Shown piece after piece: positions 54,944 to 64,000 of a stretch of DNA of 64,000 bases. A program made the position numbers and the translations under genes. This DNA comes from Methylophaga sp. 42_25_T18 (GTDB taxonomy: Bacteria > Pseudomonadota > Gammaproteobacteria > Nitrosococcales > Methylophagaceae). The notes under the pieces are model-generated. The model made no database searches, was not told the origin of the DNA, and saw nothing but the letters and a program-made list of their open reading frames with translations. Position 1 is the first letter of the stretch. Every line of letters starts with the position of its first letter. The DNA lies in assembly GCA_002163085.1 (NCBI GenBank), contig MAAJ01000006.1:186001-250000 (forward strand), read 5' to 3'.

Positions 54944-56963
54944 GTTCTAATAAAATTCTGACGGCTTCACGCAGCGCTGATAACGCTTGTTTTTTACCCG
55001 TATATGGCAAGGTTTCGCAGATCTCAGCCCAGTCTTGTTGTTGCAGAATAGTTTTTAAACATAAGGCTTGTAACTCTTCACCCAACTGTAGAAAGAGAGA
55101 CTTATTAAGTTGCTCTCGCAACCATAACGCTAAGCTGTACTGACTAAACTCAAAACCGCGCTGTTCAAATGCAAACGCACTGATCTCTTGTTTAGCCATC
55201 GGCGAAAGCTGCAACCGGCTTGCAGAAATCAACTGTGATACGGCAATTAACAGCTTTGCCTCTACTTGTTTTAAATGCGAACTCAGCGAATATGACCATT
55301 GTTCAGATAATCGTTCTTGTGCTTGCTCGACGAGCTTATGTCCTTGTTCAGAGTTGGCTTTTAACATCATCACTGCATGGCTACCACTGACATCATCTTG
55401 GTGCAATCCCAAACGTACTGGAATAAAGTCAGACCGGTGCCAGAAATTTAATAATTCGATACTCACAGCAAAACTAGCACCTAGAAGATCGCATTGTTTT
55501 GTCTCTAGATGTTGCTCAATATCGCGTAATAATTTTTGTCCTATGCCTCGACTTTGAATGGCTGGATGTACAGCAATTCGAATAATGCGTTGGTAGCTCA
55601 AAGCACCCGCCGTTGGAATACCCACATGTGCCAATAAGGATTGGGGTAACAAATGGCCTTTTAAACGTCGATTACCTGCATAAACAGCTGATGATATAGA
55701 TTCATCTATTCCACCCTCGGCCACCAGCCATGCACTTGCCACAATATGACCTTGATAACGTAAGACATACACCGACACATCTTCTCTATCTAGCATCATC
55801 TGTAAGTCAGAAGGTCGCGTTCGGTAATGGGCCAATACCATCAGGCCAAAGAGTTCTTTTAAACTTTGTTCATCATTGACTAGCTCTGTGCGGTCAACAT
55901 GCTCAAACTCGCAAGCATCAGCATTTGCAGCAGTAATAAGCTCATCATCAACAGGACTGGCATTTAATAACAAAGACTGAAAGCTAAACGCTTCTAGTTG
56001 ATCATCTTCAGCCCAGCGTATTGGCGTAGACATCTGCAGAGTGCGCCAGCTGGGTGTGGTTTGATCTAATATTTTTTGGAAACGAATGACAAAACCACGC
56101 CCGGTACCTTCATAACCATGGAGAGTAGTGGCAAATACAATGCGTGAGAATTTGTTTAATAGTTTTTCCAACATTGAGGTTGGAATGGCGGCGGCTTCAT
56201 CCACCAACAATAAATCTGCTGTTATTGCTGAATCTAACAGGGCATCCGGTGCCACAAATTTAATTTCAGCTTGTTCCTGCTGAATATGACCTTGTGTGTA
56301 TTTGGCTTGGGGTAATAAGCGACCGGCGTGTTCAAATAAAGTATCTGTCGTTGCCATGCTTGGTGCAGTAACAATGATTTTTTGTTTGCCTTGTTTGATC
56401 AGCTCAGCAGCTGCAATACCCAGTGCGGCTGATTTACCACGACCACGATCAGATGAAATCACTAAAGGTCTACGTCGATGGCCATGTACTACTTTAAGGA
56501 TAGCTTCAACTGCCTGCTCTTGATCTAGGCTTTTGTATTGCTTGTCATTGCTGATTTTTTGTTGTTTAGACAATGATAATGTTGATAGTGATTCATCTTG
56601 TTGAACAAAATAAAAATGATCATTTTCTTGAGAGTATTGAGCCGCTATTTGCTGAAATCGTTGCTGCCAGAGGCTTGTTGTTTCTTTAGCCAACAAAACC
56701 AGCATAATTCCCCCCGCTGTTAATGTGCCAACGATTGCACCAAAACTATCGGGGGAAAACTGTTCAGTCGCATCAAAGACAATCAGCTCAAACTCTTTAC
56801 CTAGTTGAGATTGGGCTTGTTTATGAGCAAGAATTGTTTGTGAACTGTCCGTGTTTGCTGCTAACCAGAGTGAATTTTCTGTATCAATTTTATGCCATAA
56901 AGATTCAGCACTTTTTTGGCACCAATCAGCTTCACCCTGAATAAAGACACATTGCCGTTGCAT
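54912..56963 (-). CDS. tmcA: tRNA(Met) cytidine acetyltransferase TmcA
   Basis: A 683-aa enzyme that makes N4-acetylcytidine at the wobble base of elongator tRNA-Met, using ATP and acetyl-CoA. The N-terminal region (about 1-150) is the TmcA-specific domain. The helicase-like part has Walker A SDRGRGKSAALG and LLVDEAAAIPTSMLEKLL. The GNAT domain contains RIAVHPAIQSRGIGQKLL and LGASFAVSIELLNFWHRSDF. Length is close to E. coli TmcA (671). It is separated from slyX by only 27 bases, so it is probably cotranscribed with metH-slyX. Confidence 0.94.
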   Translation of the reverse strand: MQRQCVFIQGEADWCQKSAESLWHKIDTENSLWLAANTDSSQTILAHKQAQSQLGKEFELIVFDATEQFSPDSFGAIVGTLTAGGIMLVLLAKETTSLWQQRFQQIAAQYSQENDHFYFVQQDESLSTLSLSKQQKISNDKQYKSLDQEQAVEAILKVVHGHRRRPLVISSDRGRGKSAALGIAAAELIKQGKQKIIVTAPSMATTDTLFEHAGRLLPQAKYTQGHIQQEQAEIKFVAPDALLDSAITADLLLVDEAAAIPTSMLEKLLNKFSRIVFATTLHGYEGTGRGFVIRFQKILDQTTPSWRTLQMSTPIRWAEDDQLEAFSFQSLLLNASPVDDELITAANADACEFEHVDRTELVNDEQSLKELFGLMVLAHYRTRPSDLQMMLDREDVSVYVLRYQGHIVASAWLVAEGGIDESISSAVYAGNRRLKGHLLPQSLLAHVGIPTAGALSYQRIIRIAVHPAIQSRGIGQKLLRDIEQHLETKQCDLLGASFAVSIELLNFWHRSDFIPVRLGLHQDDVSGSHAVMMLKANSEQGHKLVEQAQERLSEQWSYSLSSHLKQVEAKLLIAVSQLISASRLQLSPMAKQEISAFAFEQRGFEFSQYSLALWLREQLNKSLFLQLGEELQALCLKTILQQQDWAEICETLPYTGKKQALSALREAVRILLELNKFHDEKQY

Positions 56964-56990
56964 AATAGGCTTTAGACCTGTTCCCTTGCG

Positions 56991-57194
56991 CTAATAATGT
57001 GGCGGCGGGGGCTCGACTTGCTCCCCTTCTGATTGTGCCGACTGCATGGTCTGGATTTGTGATTTCATCACACCCATCGCCATTTCTAAACGTGTGATTT
57101 GTTGCTGTTGGCTGGTGATTACTTGGTTTAACTCCTCTAACAAACCATCCTGAAAAGCAATACGAGTTTGTAAGTCGATAATCTCATCATTCAT
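56991..57194 (-). CDS. slyX: SlyX protein
   Basis: A 67-aa coiled-coil protein, [20 protein letters not shown] then LNQVITSQQQQITRLEMAM, ending in the typical proline tail (PPPPHY). The heptad pattern and PPHY end are diagnostic of SlyX. Its function is unknown. The ATG overlaps the final base of the metH stop, and tmcA follows; slyX is more often near slyD, so this context is unusual. Confidence 0.93.
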   Translation of the reverse strand: MNDEIIDLQTRIAFQDGLLEELNQVITSQQQQITRLEMAMGVMKSQIQTMQSAQSEGEQVEPPPPHY

Positions 57195-60100
57195 TAGTCA
57201 TCACCATCATAAGACAAGGCTGGCGATAACCAGCGTTCAGCGATATCCATAGTCCATCCTTTACGCTCTGCATAGTCTTCCACTTGATCTTTATCAATCT
57301 TGCCCAAACCAAAATAACGTGACTCTGGATGCGAATAATAAAAACCACTGACCGCAGCCGTTGGCAACATAGCGAAACTTTCCGTAATCGTCATGCCGGC
57401 ATTAGTCTCAGGATCTATTAACTCCCACAGCAAGGCCTTTTCGGTATGTTCCGGACAAGCAGGATAGCCGGGCGCAGGACGAATACCTTGATATTTCTCA
57501 TCTATCAAATCTTCGTTAGCAAAACTTTCATCTGGTACATATCCCCAAAATTCTTTACGTACACGTTCATGCATTACTTCAGCAAAGGCTTCAGCAAAAC
57601 GATCCGCTAGCGCTTTTATCATAATGCTTTGATAATCATCATGATCGGCTTCAAAGCGTTCTACATGCTCGTCAATGCCGATTCCAGCTGTTACCGCGAA
57701 AGCACCGATGTAATCCTTCACACCACTATCTTTAGGCGCAATAAAATCTGCTAGTGCCGCATTAGGCCTGCCTGGCGGACGTTCCGTTTGTTGCCGTAAG
57801 CTGCGTAGCGTCATACGCACTTCGCTGCGACTTTCATCGGTATACACTTCAATATCGTCATCGTTCACACTATTGGCTGGGAATAAACCAAATACCGCTT
57901 TGGCTTTTAACCATTTCTCATCAACGATTTGTTTCAACATCTTCTTGGCATCATTAAATAACTGAGTAGCATGTTCGCCGACGATTTCATCTTCTAAAAT
58001 ACGCGGGAATTTGCCAGCCAACTCCCATGATTGGAAAAATGGTGTCCAATCAATACGATCAACTAACTCTTCCAAAGGATAATCATCAAAGATTTCCAAA
58101 CCTAATTTTTTCGGTACGGGTGGCGTGTAAGCAGGCCAGTCAATTTTGGTTTTATTGGCTCGCGCGTCTGCTATTTTCAGCTGTCGACGGCTGCTCTTAC
58201 GGCCTTTATGCCGCGCTCGTTTATCAACATAATCGGCTTTGGTTTTGCTGACAAAATCATCGCGTAGATCATCACTTAATAAGCTCTGTGCCACACCTAC
58301 TGCACGCGAGGCATCTTTCACATAAACGCTGCAACCATGATAATTGTGTTCAATCTTAACCGCCGTATGAATTAATGACGTAGTGGCACCACCGATCATC
58401 AATGGAATCTCATAACCTAAACGTTCCATTTCTTTGGCAACATGCACCATTTCATCCAACGATGGAGTGATTAGTCCTGATAAACCGATAATATCCACAT
58501 TTTCTTTTTTAGCCGTTTCCAGAATTGTTGTTGCCGAAACCATCACGCCCAGATCAATAATCTCGAAATTATTACATTGCAGTACTACACCAACAATATT
58601 TTTACCTATATCGTGCACATCACCCTTAACGGTCGCCATCAAAATTTTACCGTTATAGCTTACGCCGCCGTCATCTTCGCCTTTTTCTTCCTCGATATAA
58701 GGCATCAAATAGGCCACGGCTTTTTTCATTACCCGAGCAGACTTCACCACTTGCGGTAGAAACATTTTTCCGGCGCCAAATAGATCGCCAACCACGTTCA
58801 TGCCATCCATCAATGGACCTTCAATCACATGTATGGGGCGCTCCGCATTTTGACGAACCGCTTCGGTATCTTCCTCAATAAAGTCAGTCACACCTTTGAC
58901 TAAGGCGTGCTCCAAGCGTTTTTCAACAGGCAACTCACGCCATGATAGATCTTCTTTTTTCTCTACACTGCGACTGCCATCAGCGCGATATTTATCGGCT
59001 ATATCCAATAATCGTTCAGTACCATCATCCCGACGATTAAGAATCACGTCTTCAACACGTTCACGTAATTCTTCTGGTAAATCATCGTAAATCGCGAGTT
59101 GACCCGCATTCACAATCCCCATATCCATACCGGCTTTTATCGCATGGTAGAGAAATACCGCATGGATCGCTTCACGAAGCGGATTATTGCCTCGGAAGGA
59201 AAACGATACATTACTGACACCACCACTGATCATGGCATGTGGCAGGCTTTGTTTAATGTCTTGTACCGCTTCGATAAAATCAACAGCATAATTGTTATGC
59301 TCATCGATACCGGTGGCGACCGCAAAAATATTTGGATCAAAGATAATATCTTCTGGTGGAAAGCCAACTTGTTCCGTCAGGATTTTATAAGATCGAGCAC
59401 ATATCTCACGCTTGCGTTCACGAGTATCAGCTTGACCCACTTCATCGAAGGCCATGACTATCACCGCCGCACCATAACGTCGGACTAATTTAGCCTGTTC
59501 GATGAATTTTTCTTCACCTTCCTTCATGCTGATTGAGTTAACGATGCCTTTACCTTGAACACACTTCAGACCGGCTTCAATTACCTCCCACTTGGAGGAA
59601 TCGATCATGATTGGCACCCGACTAATATCGGGCTCAGAAGCGATCAGATTCAAAAAGGTGGTCATCGCCTCTTTCGAATCCAACATGCCTTCATCCATGT
59701 TGATATCGATGATCGGCGCACCACTTTGAACTTGCTGTCTTGCAACATCCAAGGCAGTGTCGTAGTCGCCCTCTTTTATCAAGCGAGCAAAACGGGCTGA
59801 ACCGGTGACGTTGGTTCGTTCACCCACGTTTACATATAAGCTATCTGGTGTGATATTAAATGGCTCTAAACCACTTAAACGACAATGATGATTATTTTCT
59901 AATAATTTATGTGGCGCTTGATCCGCCACCGCATCGGCAATAGCTTTAATATGTGCCGGCGAAGTACCACAACAACCTCCGACAATATTTAAAAATCCGC
60001 TTTGTGCCCATTCTTTGATGTGTACGGCCATGACTTCGGGTGATTCATCATATTCACCAAATTCATTAGGCAAGCCCGCATTGGGGTGAGCACTGACATG

Positions 60101-60901
60101 ACAAGTCACCACATTGGATAACTCTTCCACGTATTGGCGTAATTCTGCTGCACCCAAAGCACAGTTCAAACCGATACTGATGGGATCAACATGAGATAAA
60201 GAGTTCCAGAATGCTTCTGCTGTTTGCCCCGATAAAGTACGGCCACTGGCATCGGTAATGGTGCCTGAAATCATTACTGGTAACTGAATATTATGTTCAT
60301 CAAAATACTGTTCGACAGCAAACAAGGCCGCTTTGGCATTTAAGGTATCAAAAATGGTTTCGACCAAGATAAAGTCAGAGCCACCATCAACCAAACCTGC
60401 AATAGATACTAGATAAGCTTCAACTAACTCATCGTAAGTCACATTTCGATAACCGGGATTATTGACATCCGGTGAAATACTAGCTGTACGGTTTGTCGGA
60501 CCTAATACACCAGCAACAAAGCGGGGCTTATCTGGGTTTTGTGCGGTAATATCATCCGCTACCGCGCGCGCTAATTTTGCTGACTCAAAGTTTAACTCAT
60601 AGGCCAAATCTTCCATTTGATAATCAGCCATCGCAATGGATGTGCCATTGAATGTATTGGTCTCAACAATATCTGCACCTGCTTCAAAATAAGCCCGATG
60701 GATATCGCTGATAATTTTAGGCTGCGTAATCGATAGGAGATCGTTATTACCTTTGACATCACAAGGGTGATCGATAAAACGTTCAGCACGAAAATCTTCT
60801 TCTTCCAACTGATAACTCTGAATCATCGTACCCATAGCACCATCAAGAATGAGAATGCGTTGTTGTAGAAGCTGTTTAATTTGGTGGATCGAAGCGGTCA
60901 A
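57194..60901 (-). CDS. metH: Cobalamin-dependent methionine synthase
   Basis: A 1235-aa, four-module enzyme transferring methyl from methyltetrahydrofolate to homocysteine. The homocysteine module has [20 protein letters not shown] and the zinc pair [11 protein letters not shown]. The folate module has [16 protein letters not shown] and [10 protein letters not shown]. The B12 module has [15 protein letters not shown] with the axial histidine, and the activation domain has [15 protein letters not shown]. Length matches E. coli MetH (1227). The start aligned with E. coli is TTG at 60899-60901, giving [10 protein letters not shown]. The 5' gap is too short for a cobalamin riboswitch. Confidence 0.95.
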   Translation of the reverse strand: MTASIHQIKQLLQQRILILDGAMGTMIQSYQLEEEDFRAERFIDHPCDVKGNNDLLSITQPKIISDIHRAYFEAGADIVETNTFNGTSIAMADYQMEDLAYELNFESAKLARAVADDITAQNPDKPRFVAGVLGPTNRTASISPDVNNPGYRNVTYDELVEAYLVSIAGLVDGGSDFILVETIFDTLNAKAALFAVEQYFDEHNIQLPVMISGTITDASGRTLSGQTAEAFWNSLSHVDPISIGLNCALGAAELRQYVEELSNVVTCHVSAHPNAGLPNEFGEYDESPEVMAVHIKEWAQSGFLNIVGGCCGTSPAHIKAIADAVADQAPHKLLENNHHCRLSGLEPFNITPDSLYVNVGERTNVTGSARFARLIKEGDYDTALDVARQQVQSGAPIIDINMDEGMLDSKEAMTTFLNLIASEPDISRVPIMIDSSKWEVIEAGLKCVQGKGIVNSISMKEGEEKFIEQAKLVRRYGAAVIVMAFDEVGQADTRERKREICARSYKILTEQVGFPPEDIIFDPNIFAVATGIDEHNNYAVDFIEAVQDIKQSLPHAMISGGVSNVSFSFRGNNPLREAIHAVFLYHAIKAGMDMGIVNAGQLAIYDDLPEELRERVEDVILNRRDDGTERLLDIADKYRADGSRSVEKKEDLSWRELPVEKRLEHALVKGVTDFIEEDTEAVRQNAERPIHVIEGPLMDGMNVVGDLFGAGKMFLPQVVKSARVMKKAVAYLMPYIEEEKGEDDGGVSYNGKILMATVKGDVHDIGKNIVGVVLQCNNFEIIDLGVMVSATTILETAKKENVDIIGLSGLITPSLDEMVHVAKEMERLGYEIPLMIGGATTSLIHTAVKIEHNYHGCSVYVKDASRAVGVAQSLLSDDLRDDFVSKTKADYVDKRARHKGRKSSRRQLKIADARANKTKIDWPAYTPPVPKKLGLEIFDDYPLEELVDRIDWTPFFQSWELAGKFPRILEDEIVGEHATQLFNDAKKMLKQIVDEKWLKAKAVFGLFPANSVNDDDIEVYTDESRSEVRMTLRSLRQQTERPPGRPNAALADFIAPKDSGVKDYIGAFAVTAGIGIDEHVERFEADHDDYQSIMIKALADRFAEAFAEVMHERVRKEFWGYVPDESFANEDLIDEKYQGIRPAPGYPACPEHTEKALLWELIDPETNAGMTITESFAMLPTAAVSGFYYSHPESRYFGLGKIDKDQVEDYAERKGWTMDIAERWLSPALSYDGDD

Positions 60902-60944
60902 AATCGGCGTACCTAGAGAGGAAAAACATAAAAAATAACAGCAT

Positions 60945-60953
60945 ATTATATCA
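60945..60953 (-). promoter_or_regulatory. Candidate extended -10 promoter for metH
   Basis: Reading leftward, TGATATAAT is a perfect TGn-TATAAT extended -10 box, 43 bases upstream of the metH TTG start. No good -35 is visible, which is normal for extended -10 promoters. It would give a leader of roughly 35-40 nt. No MetR-like palindrome was evident. Confidence 0.45.
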
Positions 60954-61001
60954 GAACAACCGTGTTACTTTTATGACATAAAAAACTTAGTAAAAACACC
61001 C

Positions 61002-61030
61002 TTCACACAAGGGAAAACTTGGACCATAAT
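61002..61030 (+). promoter_or_regulatory. Candidate sigma-70 promoter for the PhoH-family gene
   Basis: TTCACA at 61002-61007 and CATAAT at 61025-61030 each match the -35 and -10 consensus at 5 of 6 positions, with the ideal 17-base spacer. Transcription would begin near 61037, about 34 bases before the ATG. It is divergent from the metH promoter within the same gap. Confidence 0.5.
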
Positions 61031-61070
61031 CAAGATGTACACTTTTTAAATCACCAAGGGATATTTGCTT

Positions 61071-62483
61071 ATGATCAAAAAAGTCATCGCCGGAAAACGC
61101 CTGTTTGTACTTGATACCAATGTTTTAATGCACGACCCCACCGCTATATTTCGCTTTGATGAACATGACATATTCCTACCGATGGTAGTTTTAGAGGAGT
61201 TAGATAGGGGTAAAAAAGGCCTCTCCGAAGTGTCACAAAATGTTCGCCAAGTAAGTCGCTTTCTGGACGAGTTAATATTGAAAATCGGTGATAACGAAGC
61301 TATCGCTAACGGTATCCCACTTCCAGACATCAGAATTGAAGATGAATCTCCTGCCAATGGCCGCTTGTTTTTCCAAACTACTCATATGGAACAAGACTTA
61401 CCTAAAGATTTACCCGGCCATCAAGCTGATAATGCCATCTTAGCCATCGCCATAAACTTGCAAAAAGCCACAGCCGATACCACTGTCACCCTCGTTTCTA
61501 AAGATATCAACCTACGCATTAAAGCCACCGTGATGGGTATCCACGCCGAAGATTATTACAACGATAAAGTCTTAGATGATGTTGACCTGCTCTATCACGG
61601 CGCAACCGAATTGGCGGCCGACTTTTGGGATGATCTTAACCGGCTGGAATCATGGTCAAAAGATGGTCGTACTTTCTATGGCATCGAAGGTGACATCGTC
61701 AAAGATTGGTATTGTAATCAGCTCATTTATTCCCCTAGTGACTCAAATTCCATTGAAGCCATCGTCAGAAATAAGACTGAAACCAGCGCCGATGTTGAGT
61801 TAATCCATGATTATCGCAAAGATAGTCATGCAGTTTGGGGAATCACCGCTCGAAATCGTGAACAGAACTTTGCTTTGAACCTGCTGATGGACCCTTCCGT
61901 AGATTTTGTCAGTTTGTTAGGTCAGGCTGGCACAGGCAAAACCTTATTAACCTTAGCGGCTGCCTTAACCCAAACCATCGAACATAAACGATATGTAGAA
62001 ATAGTGATGACTCGCGTTACTGTGCCGGTGGGTGACGATATTGGTTTCTTGCCTGGTACCGAAGAAGAAAAAATGACACCTTGGATGGGTGCCTTAATGG
62101 ACAATATGGAAGTATTAAATAAAACCGATGTCGGCGATGAATGGGGGCGGCAAGCCACCAATGATTTATTACAAAGCCGGATCAAAATTCGCTCGATAAA
62201 TTTTATGCGTGGTCGTACCTTCTTAAATCGCTTCATTATTCTTGATGAAGCACAGAACTTGACCTCAAAACAAATGAAAACATTGGTCACACGTGCAGGC
62301 CCCGGCAGTAAGATAGTTTGTCTGGGTAATATTGCTCAAATTGATACGCCTTATCTAAGTGAAACTACCTCGGGTTTAACCTATGTGGTAGACCGTTTTA
62401 AAGACTGGCAACATAGTGGCCATATCACCTTATTACGCGGCGAACGCTCTCGTCTGGCAGACTTTGCTTCCGAACATCTCTAA
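61071..62483 (+). CDS. PIN-PhoH fusion protein (PhoH2-type ATPase/RNase)
   Basis: A 470-aa protein with an N-terminal PIN nuclease domain (about 8-140, RLFVLDTNVLMHDP then FLPMVVLEELDRGKKG and HQADNAILAIA) and a C-terminal PhoH ATPase with Walker A LLGQAGTGKTLLTLAAAL and Walker B RFIILDEAQNLTSKQMKTLV. Related PhoH2 proteins have been described as RNA helicase/RNases. I chose the ATG at 61071 (AAGGG 10 bases upstream) over the TTG at 61065. It is divergent from metH and stands alone. Confidence 0.9.
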   Translation: MIKKVIAGKRLFVLDTNVLMHDPTAIFRFDEHDIFLPMVVLEELDRGKKGLSEVSQNVRQVSRFLDELILKIGDNEAIANGIPLPDIRIEDESPANGRLFFQTTHMEQDLPKDLPGHQADNAILAIAINLQKATADTTVTLVSKDINLRIKATVMGIHAEDYYNDKVLDDVDLLYHGATELAADFWDDLNRLESWSKDGRTFYGIEGDIVKDWYCNQLIYSPSDSNSIEAIVRNKTETSADVELIHDYRKDSHAVWGITARNREQNFALNLLMDPSVDFVSLLGQAGTGKTLLTLAAALTQTIEHKRYVEIVMTRVTVPVGDDIGFLPGTEEEKMTPWMGALMDNMEVLNKTDVGDEWGRQATNDLLQSRIKIRSINFMRGRTFLNRFIILDEAQNLTSKQMKTLVTRAGPGSKIVCLGNIAQIDTPYLSETTSGLTYVVDRFKDWQHSGHITLLRGERSRLADFASEHL

Positions 62484-62588
62484 ATCTGGCATAATTACTG
62501 ATTATATTTTCAATTTAAATGCTGGCAGGACACTTTATTGACATAAGGTGCTGCTAATTAGAGCTGAACATAACGTGGAGTTTATGAA

Positions 62589-63197
62589 ATGGTTACCGAA
62601 GTTTCATCGCCGGCTGATCGACGCGAATTCTTTCGTATCAACGATACTGTACTTATTGAATTACAGCCTATCAATGCCGAAGAAGCCGAAAAGCTTGGTC
62701 AGATCTTAAAAGATCCCTTACATAGTGGTAATAGCCAAGAAAAAAGTCAGCTTCGAACATTGCAAACAGCGTTTAACCACATCACTGATCAAATCATTCA
62801 ACATGATCGTGAGATCGCACGAGCATTACGTTTGCTTGATGAGAAAATCAACTTGGTTCACCATGCTGTGCAACGTCAGCAAAATAGATCTGACGATAAC
62901 TTAAAGATAGAAGCGAACTTAAGTGGTGGTGGCATCGCATTTATGACTGCAGACAATTTCGATGCAAAGAATGCCGTTGAACTAAAAATCGAATTACAAC
63001 CCTATGGCACACTTATTCATACGATTGCTAATGTAATTTCATGTGCTAAAACACAAGATAGCTCAAGCCAAGCCCCTTACTTTCTTAGACTGGCCTTTAG
63101 CTTTATGAGCGAAATTGACCGCAGTATCCTAGTCAAGCACATATTAAACAGACAAGCAGAAACCATCCGTCACAATGCTGATAGTCAATTTGCTTAA
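62589..63197 (+). CDS. PilZ-domain-like protein (possible c-di-GMP receptor)
   Basis: A 202-aa cytoplasmic protein. It starts with an RxxxR-type motif (DRREFFRIND at about 10-19), has a long helical insert (about 30-110, with QLRTLQTAFNHITDQIIQHD and ARALRLLDEKINLVHHAVQR), then the second PilZ-type motif EANLSGGGIAF (N-x-S-x-x-G) and a beta-barrel-like end. Both c-di-GMP-binding motifs are recognisable, but they are separated by the helical insert, which is unlike a minimal PilZ domain. GTGGAG is 8 bases before the ATG. It is 24 bases before the GST gene. Confidence 0.72.
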   Translation: MVTEVSSPADRREFFRINDTVLIELQPINAEEAEKLGQILKDPLHSGNSQEKSQLRTLQTAFNHITDQIIQHDREIARALRLLDEKINLVHHAVQRQQNRSDDNLKIEANLSGGGIAFMTADNFDAKNAVELKIELQPYGTLIHTIANVISCAKTQDSSSQAPYFLRLAFSFMSEIDRSILVKHILNRQAETIRHNADSQFA

Positions 63198-63221
63198 GGC
63201 TTTATTCTCTAAATAATCCGC

Positions 63222-63884
63222 ATGACTGCCACTCCCCTGCCCGTTTTATACAGTTTTCGGCGTTGTCCCTATGCGATGCGAGCCCGACTAGCTATTGCAA
63301 ATAGTCAGATCCAAGTTGAACTTCGTGAAATCGTTCTACGAAACAAGCCTCAACAACTTATCGATATTTCACCCAAAGCAACAGTCCCGGTGCTTATCAC
63401 ATCTGATGATACCGTTATCGATGAAAGCTTAGATATTATGCGATGGGTGTTAGACCAAAACGATCCGAATAACTGGTATAACTCTTTAACACAATCGCAA
63501 CGACAGCTTAGCCTACAGCTGATTGCCAATAATGATGGTGATTTTAAATATTACCTCGACCGTTATAAATACGCGGATCGTTATCCGGAATTTACCCAAG
63601 ACTATTATCGCCAGCAGGCAGTAAAAACCTTAGCCATGTTAGAACAACAATTGCAGCATAATGGTTATTTAATCTGCTCACACTTAACATTAGCGGACAT
63701 GGCAATTTTGCCTTTTATTCGGCAATTTGTGTTTACTGATAAGGCTTGGTTCGATCAAAGTCCTTATCCATTGATTCAGGCTTGGTTGGATGAGTTTATT
63801 GAGTCAGACTTGTTCATCACCATCATGCCGAAATTTAAGCAATGGCAGTCAGGAATTAAAGTTACGTTATTTCCACCAGAATAA
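63222..63884 (+). CDS. Glutathione S-transferase family protein
   Basis: A 220-aa GST. The N-terminal thioredoxin-like domain has VLYSFRRCPYAMRARLAIAN with a Grx-type cysteine C15 in a CPYA motif, and the glutathione cis-proline in KATVPVLIT. The C-terminal helical domain has GYLICSHLTLADMAILPFIRQF, the N-capping box of GSTs. The cysteine-type active site suggests thiol transfer, such as deglutathionylation, rather than classic conjugation. The substrate is unknown. Confidence 0.86.
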   Translation: MTATPLPVLYSFRRCPYAMRARLAIANSQIQVELREIVLRNKPQQLIDISPKATVPVLITSDDTVIDESLDIMRWVLDQNDPNNWYNSLTQSQRQLSLQLIANNDGDFKYYLDRYKYADRYPEFTQDYYRQQAVKTLAMLEQQLQHNGYLICSHLTLADMAILPFIRQFVFTDKAWFDQSPYPLIQAWLDEFIESDLFITIMPKFKQWQSGIKVTLFPPE

Positions 63885-64000
63885 TTGTTGTGATTAATAA
63901 ATGGTTTATATGAGGAAACAGTTAGCACGCTGCTCACTCGAACGATGGCCAAATAACTCATCACAATCTATATTGTGCATTGGATAAGCAGCATGAAACC
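63885..64000. other. Right end of window, no gene assigned
   Basis: The last 116 bases hold no frame or RNA that I can support. A minus-strand frame (63776-63964) runs through the end of the GST gene and looks like a shadow. The next gene probably begins outside the window. Confidence 0.4.

Noticed and set aside
60999-61013. Hairpin CCCTT-CACAC-AAGGG with T-rich sequence beyond it on the minus strand
   Set aside because: It resembles a weak leftward terminator but lies upstream of metH with no minus-strand gene before it, and it overlaps the phoH promoter candidate.
1-64000. CRISPR arrays, tRNA or rRNA genes, insertion sequences, prophage or toxin-antitoxin modules
   Set aside because: I looked on both strands and found no regular direct-repeat arrays, tRNA-like cloverleafs, transposases, integrases or recognisable defence genes.

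Overview
The window is a contiguous, gene-dense chromosomal segment from a Gram-negative bacterium, most likely a gammaproteobacterium. The evidence is the set of housekeeping genes (msbA-lpxK-trm112-kdsB, lolCD, apaG, slyX, tmcA, RNase E, RluC, B12-dependent MetH), a polar-type flagellar/chemotaxis end (motC-motD-cheW plus FlhX and FliK-like genes) and an MSHA-type pilus locus. Base composition looks moderately AT-rich and even. I cannot name the genus from sequence alone; a marine, possibly methylotrophic lineage would fit but is not shown. I saw no tRNA, rRNA, CRISPR array, prophage or insertion sequence.

Layout. 1-3.1 kb (+): tail of cheB, motC, motD, a likely sigma-54 promoter, cheW, a 60-aa protein and a DUF2802 protein. 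3.2-7.3 kb (-): a degenerate receiver-GGDEF-EAL protein, FlhX and a FliK-like protein. 7.5-14.5 kb: a GYF-like/pentapeptide-repeat membrane protein (+), then a tight minus operon with a 1357-aa internally duplicated membrane protein, pgl, glk and apaG. 14.7-17.3 kb (-): a PEP-CTERM-like protein behind a possible c-di-GMP riboswitch, then a second MotA/MotB-type stator pair. 17.4-22.5 kb: SIMPL protein, CPA1 antiporter, membrane-anchored glutamate synthase-like protein and ilvA. 22.5-22.9 kb: a 313-bp element with perfect 27-bp terminal inverted repeats and nested palindromes. 22.9-33.5 kb: rpiA, lolCD, DUF2062, comEC, exbBD-msbA-lpxK-trm112-kdsB and a small unknown protein. 33.4-42 kb: rne with a structured leader, rluC, HAD phosphatase, sppA, HDOD protein, adk, ketohexokinase-like kinase and a Rieske protein. 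42-55 kb (+): mshE-G-A-C-D-O-P and two large MshQ-like DUF6701 proteins. 55-64 kb: tmcA, metH-slyX (-), then a PIN-PhoH protein, a PilZ-like protein and a GST (+).

How it works together. Surface behaviour dominates: two stator sets, chemotaxis adaptor, flagellar export and hook proteins, MSHA-type pilins and two large putative adhesins. Several parts can plausibly sense or turn over c-di-GMP: GGDEF-EAL, the MshE N-terminal domain, the PilZ-like protein and the riboswitch candidate. A second theme is envelope building (LolCD, MsbA, LpxK, KdsB, ExbBD). A third is sugar-phosphate metabolism (Glk, Pgl, RpiA, ketohexokinase-like).

The strongest candidates for something undescribed are the palindromic element upstream of rpiA, the duplicated 1357-aa membrane protein tied to pgl-glk, and the propeller-plus-solenoid architecture of the first MshQ-like protein.
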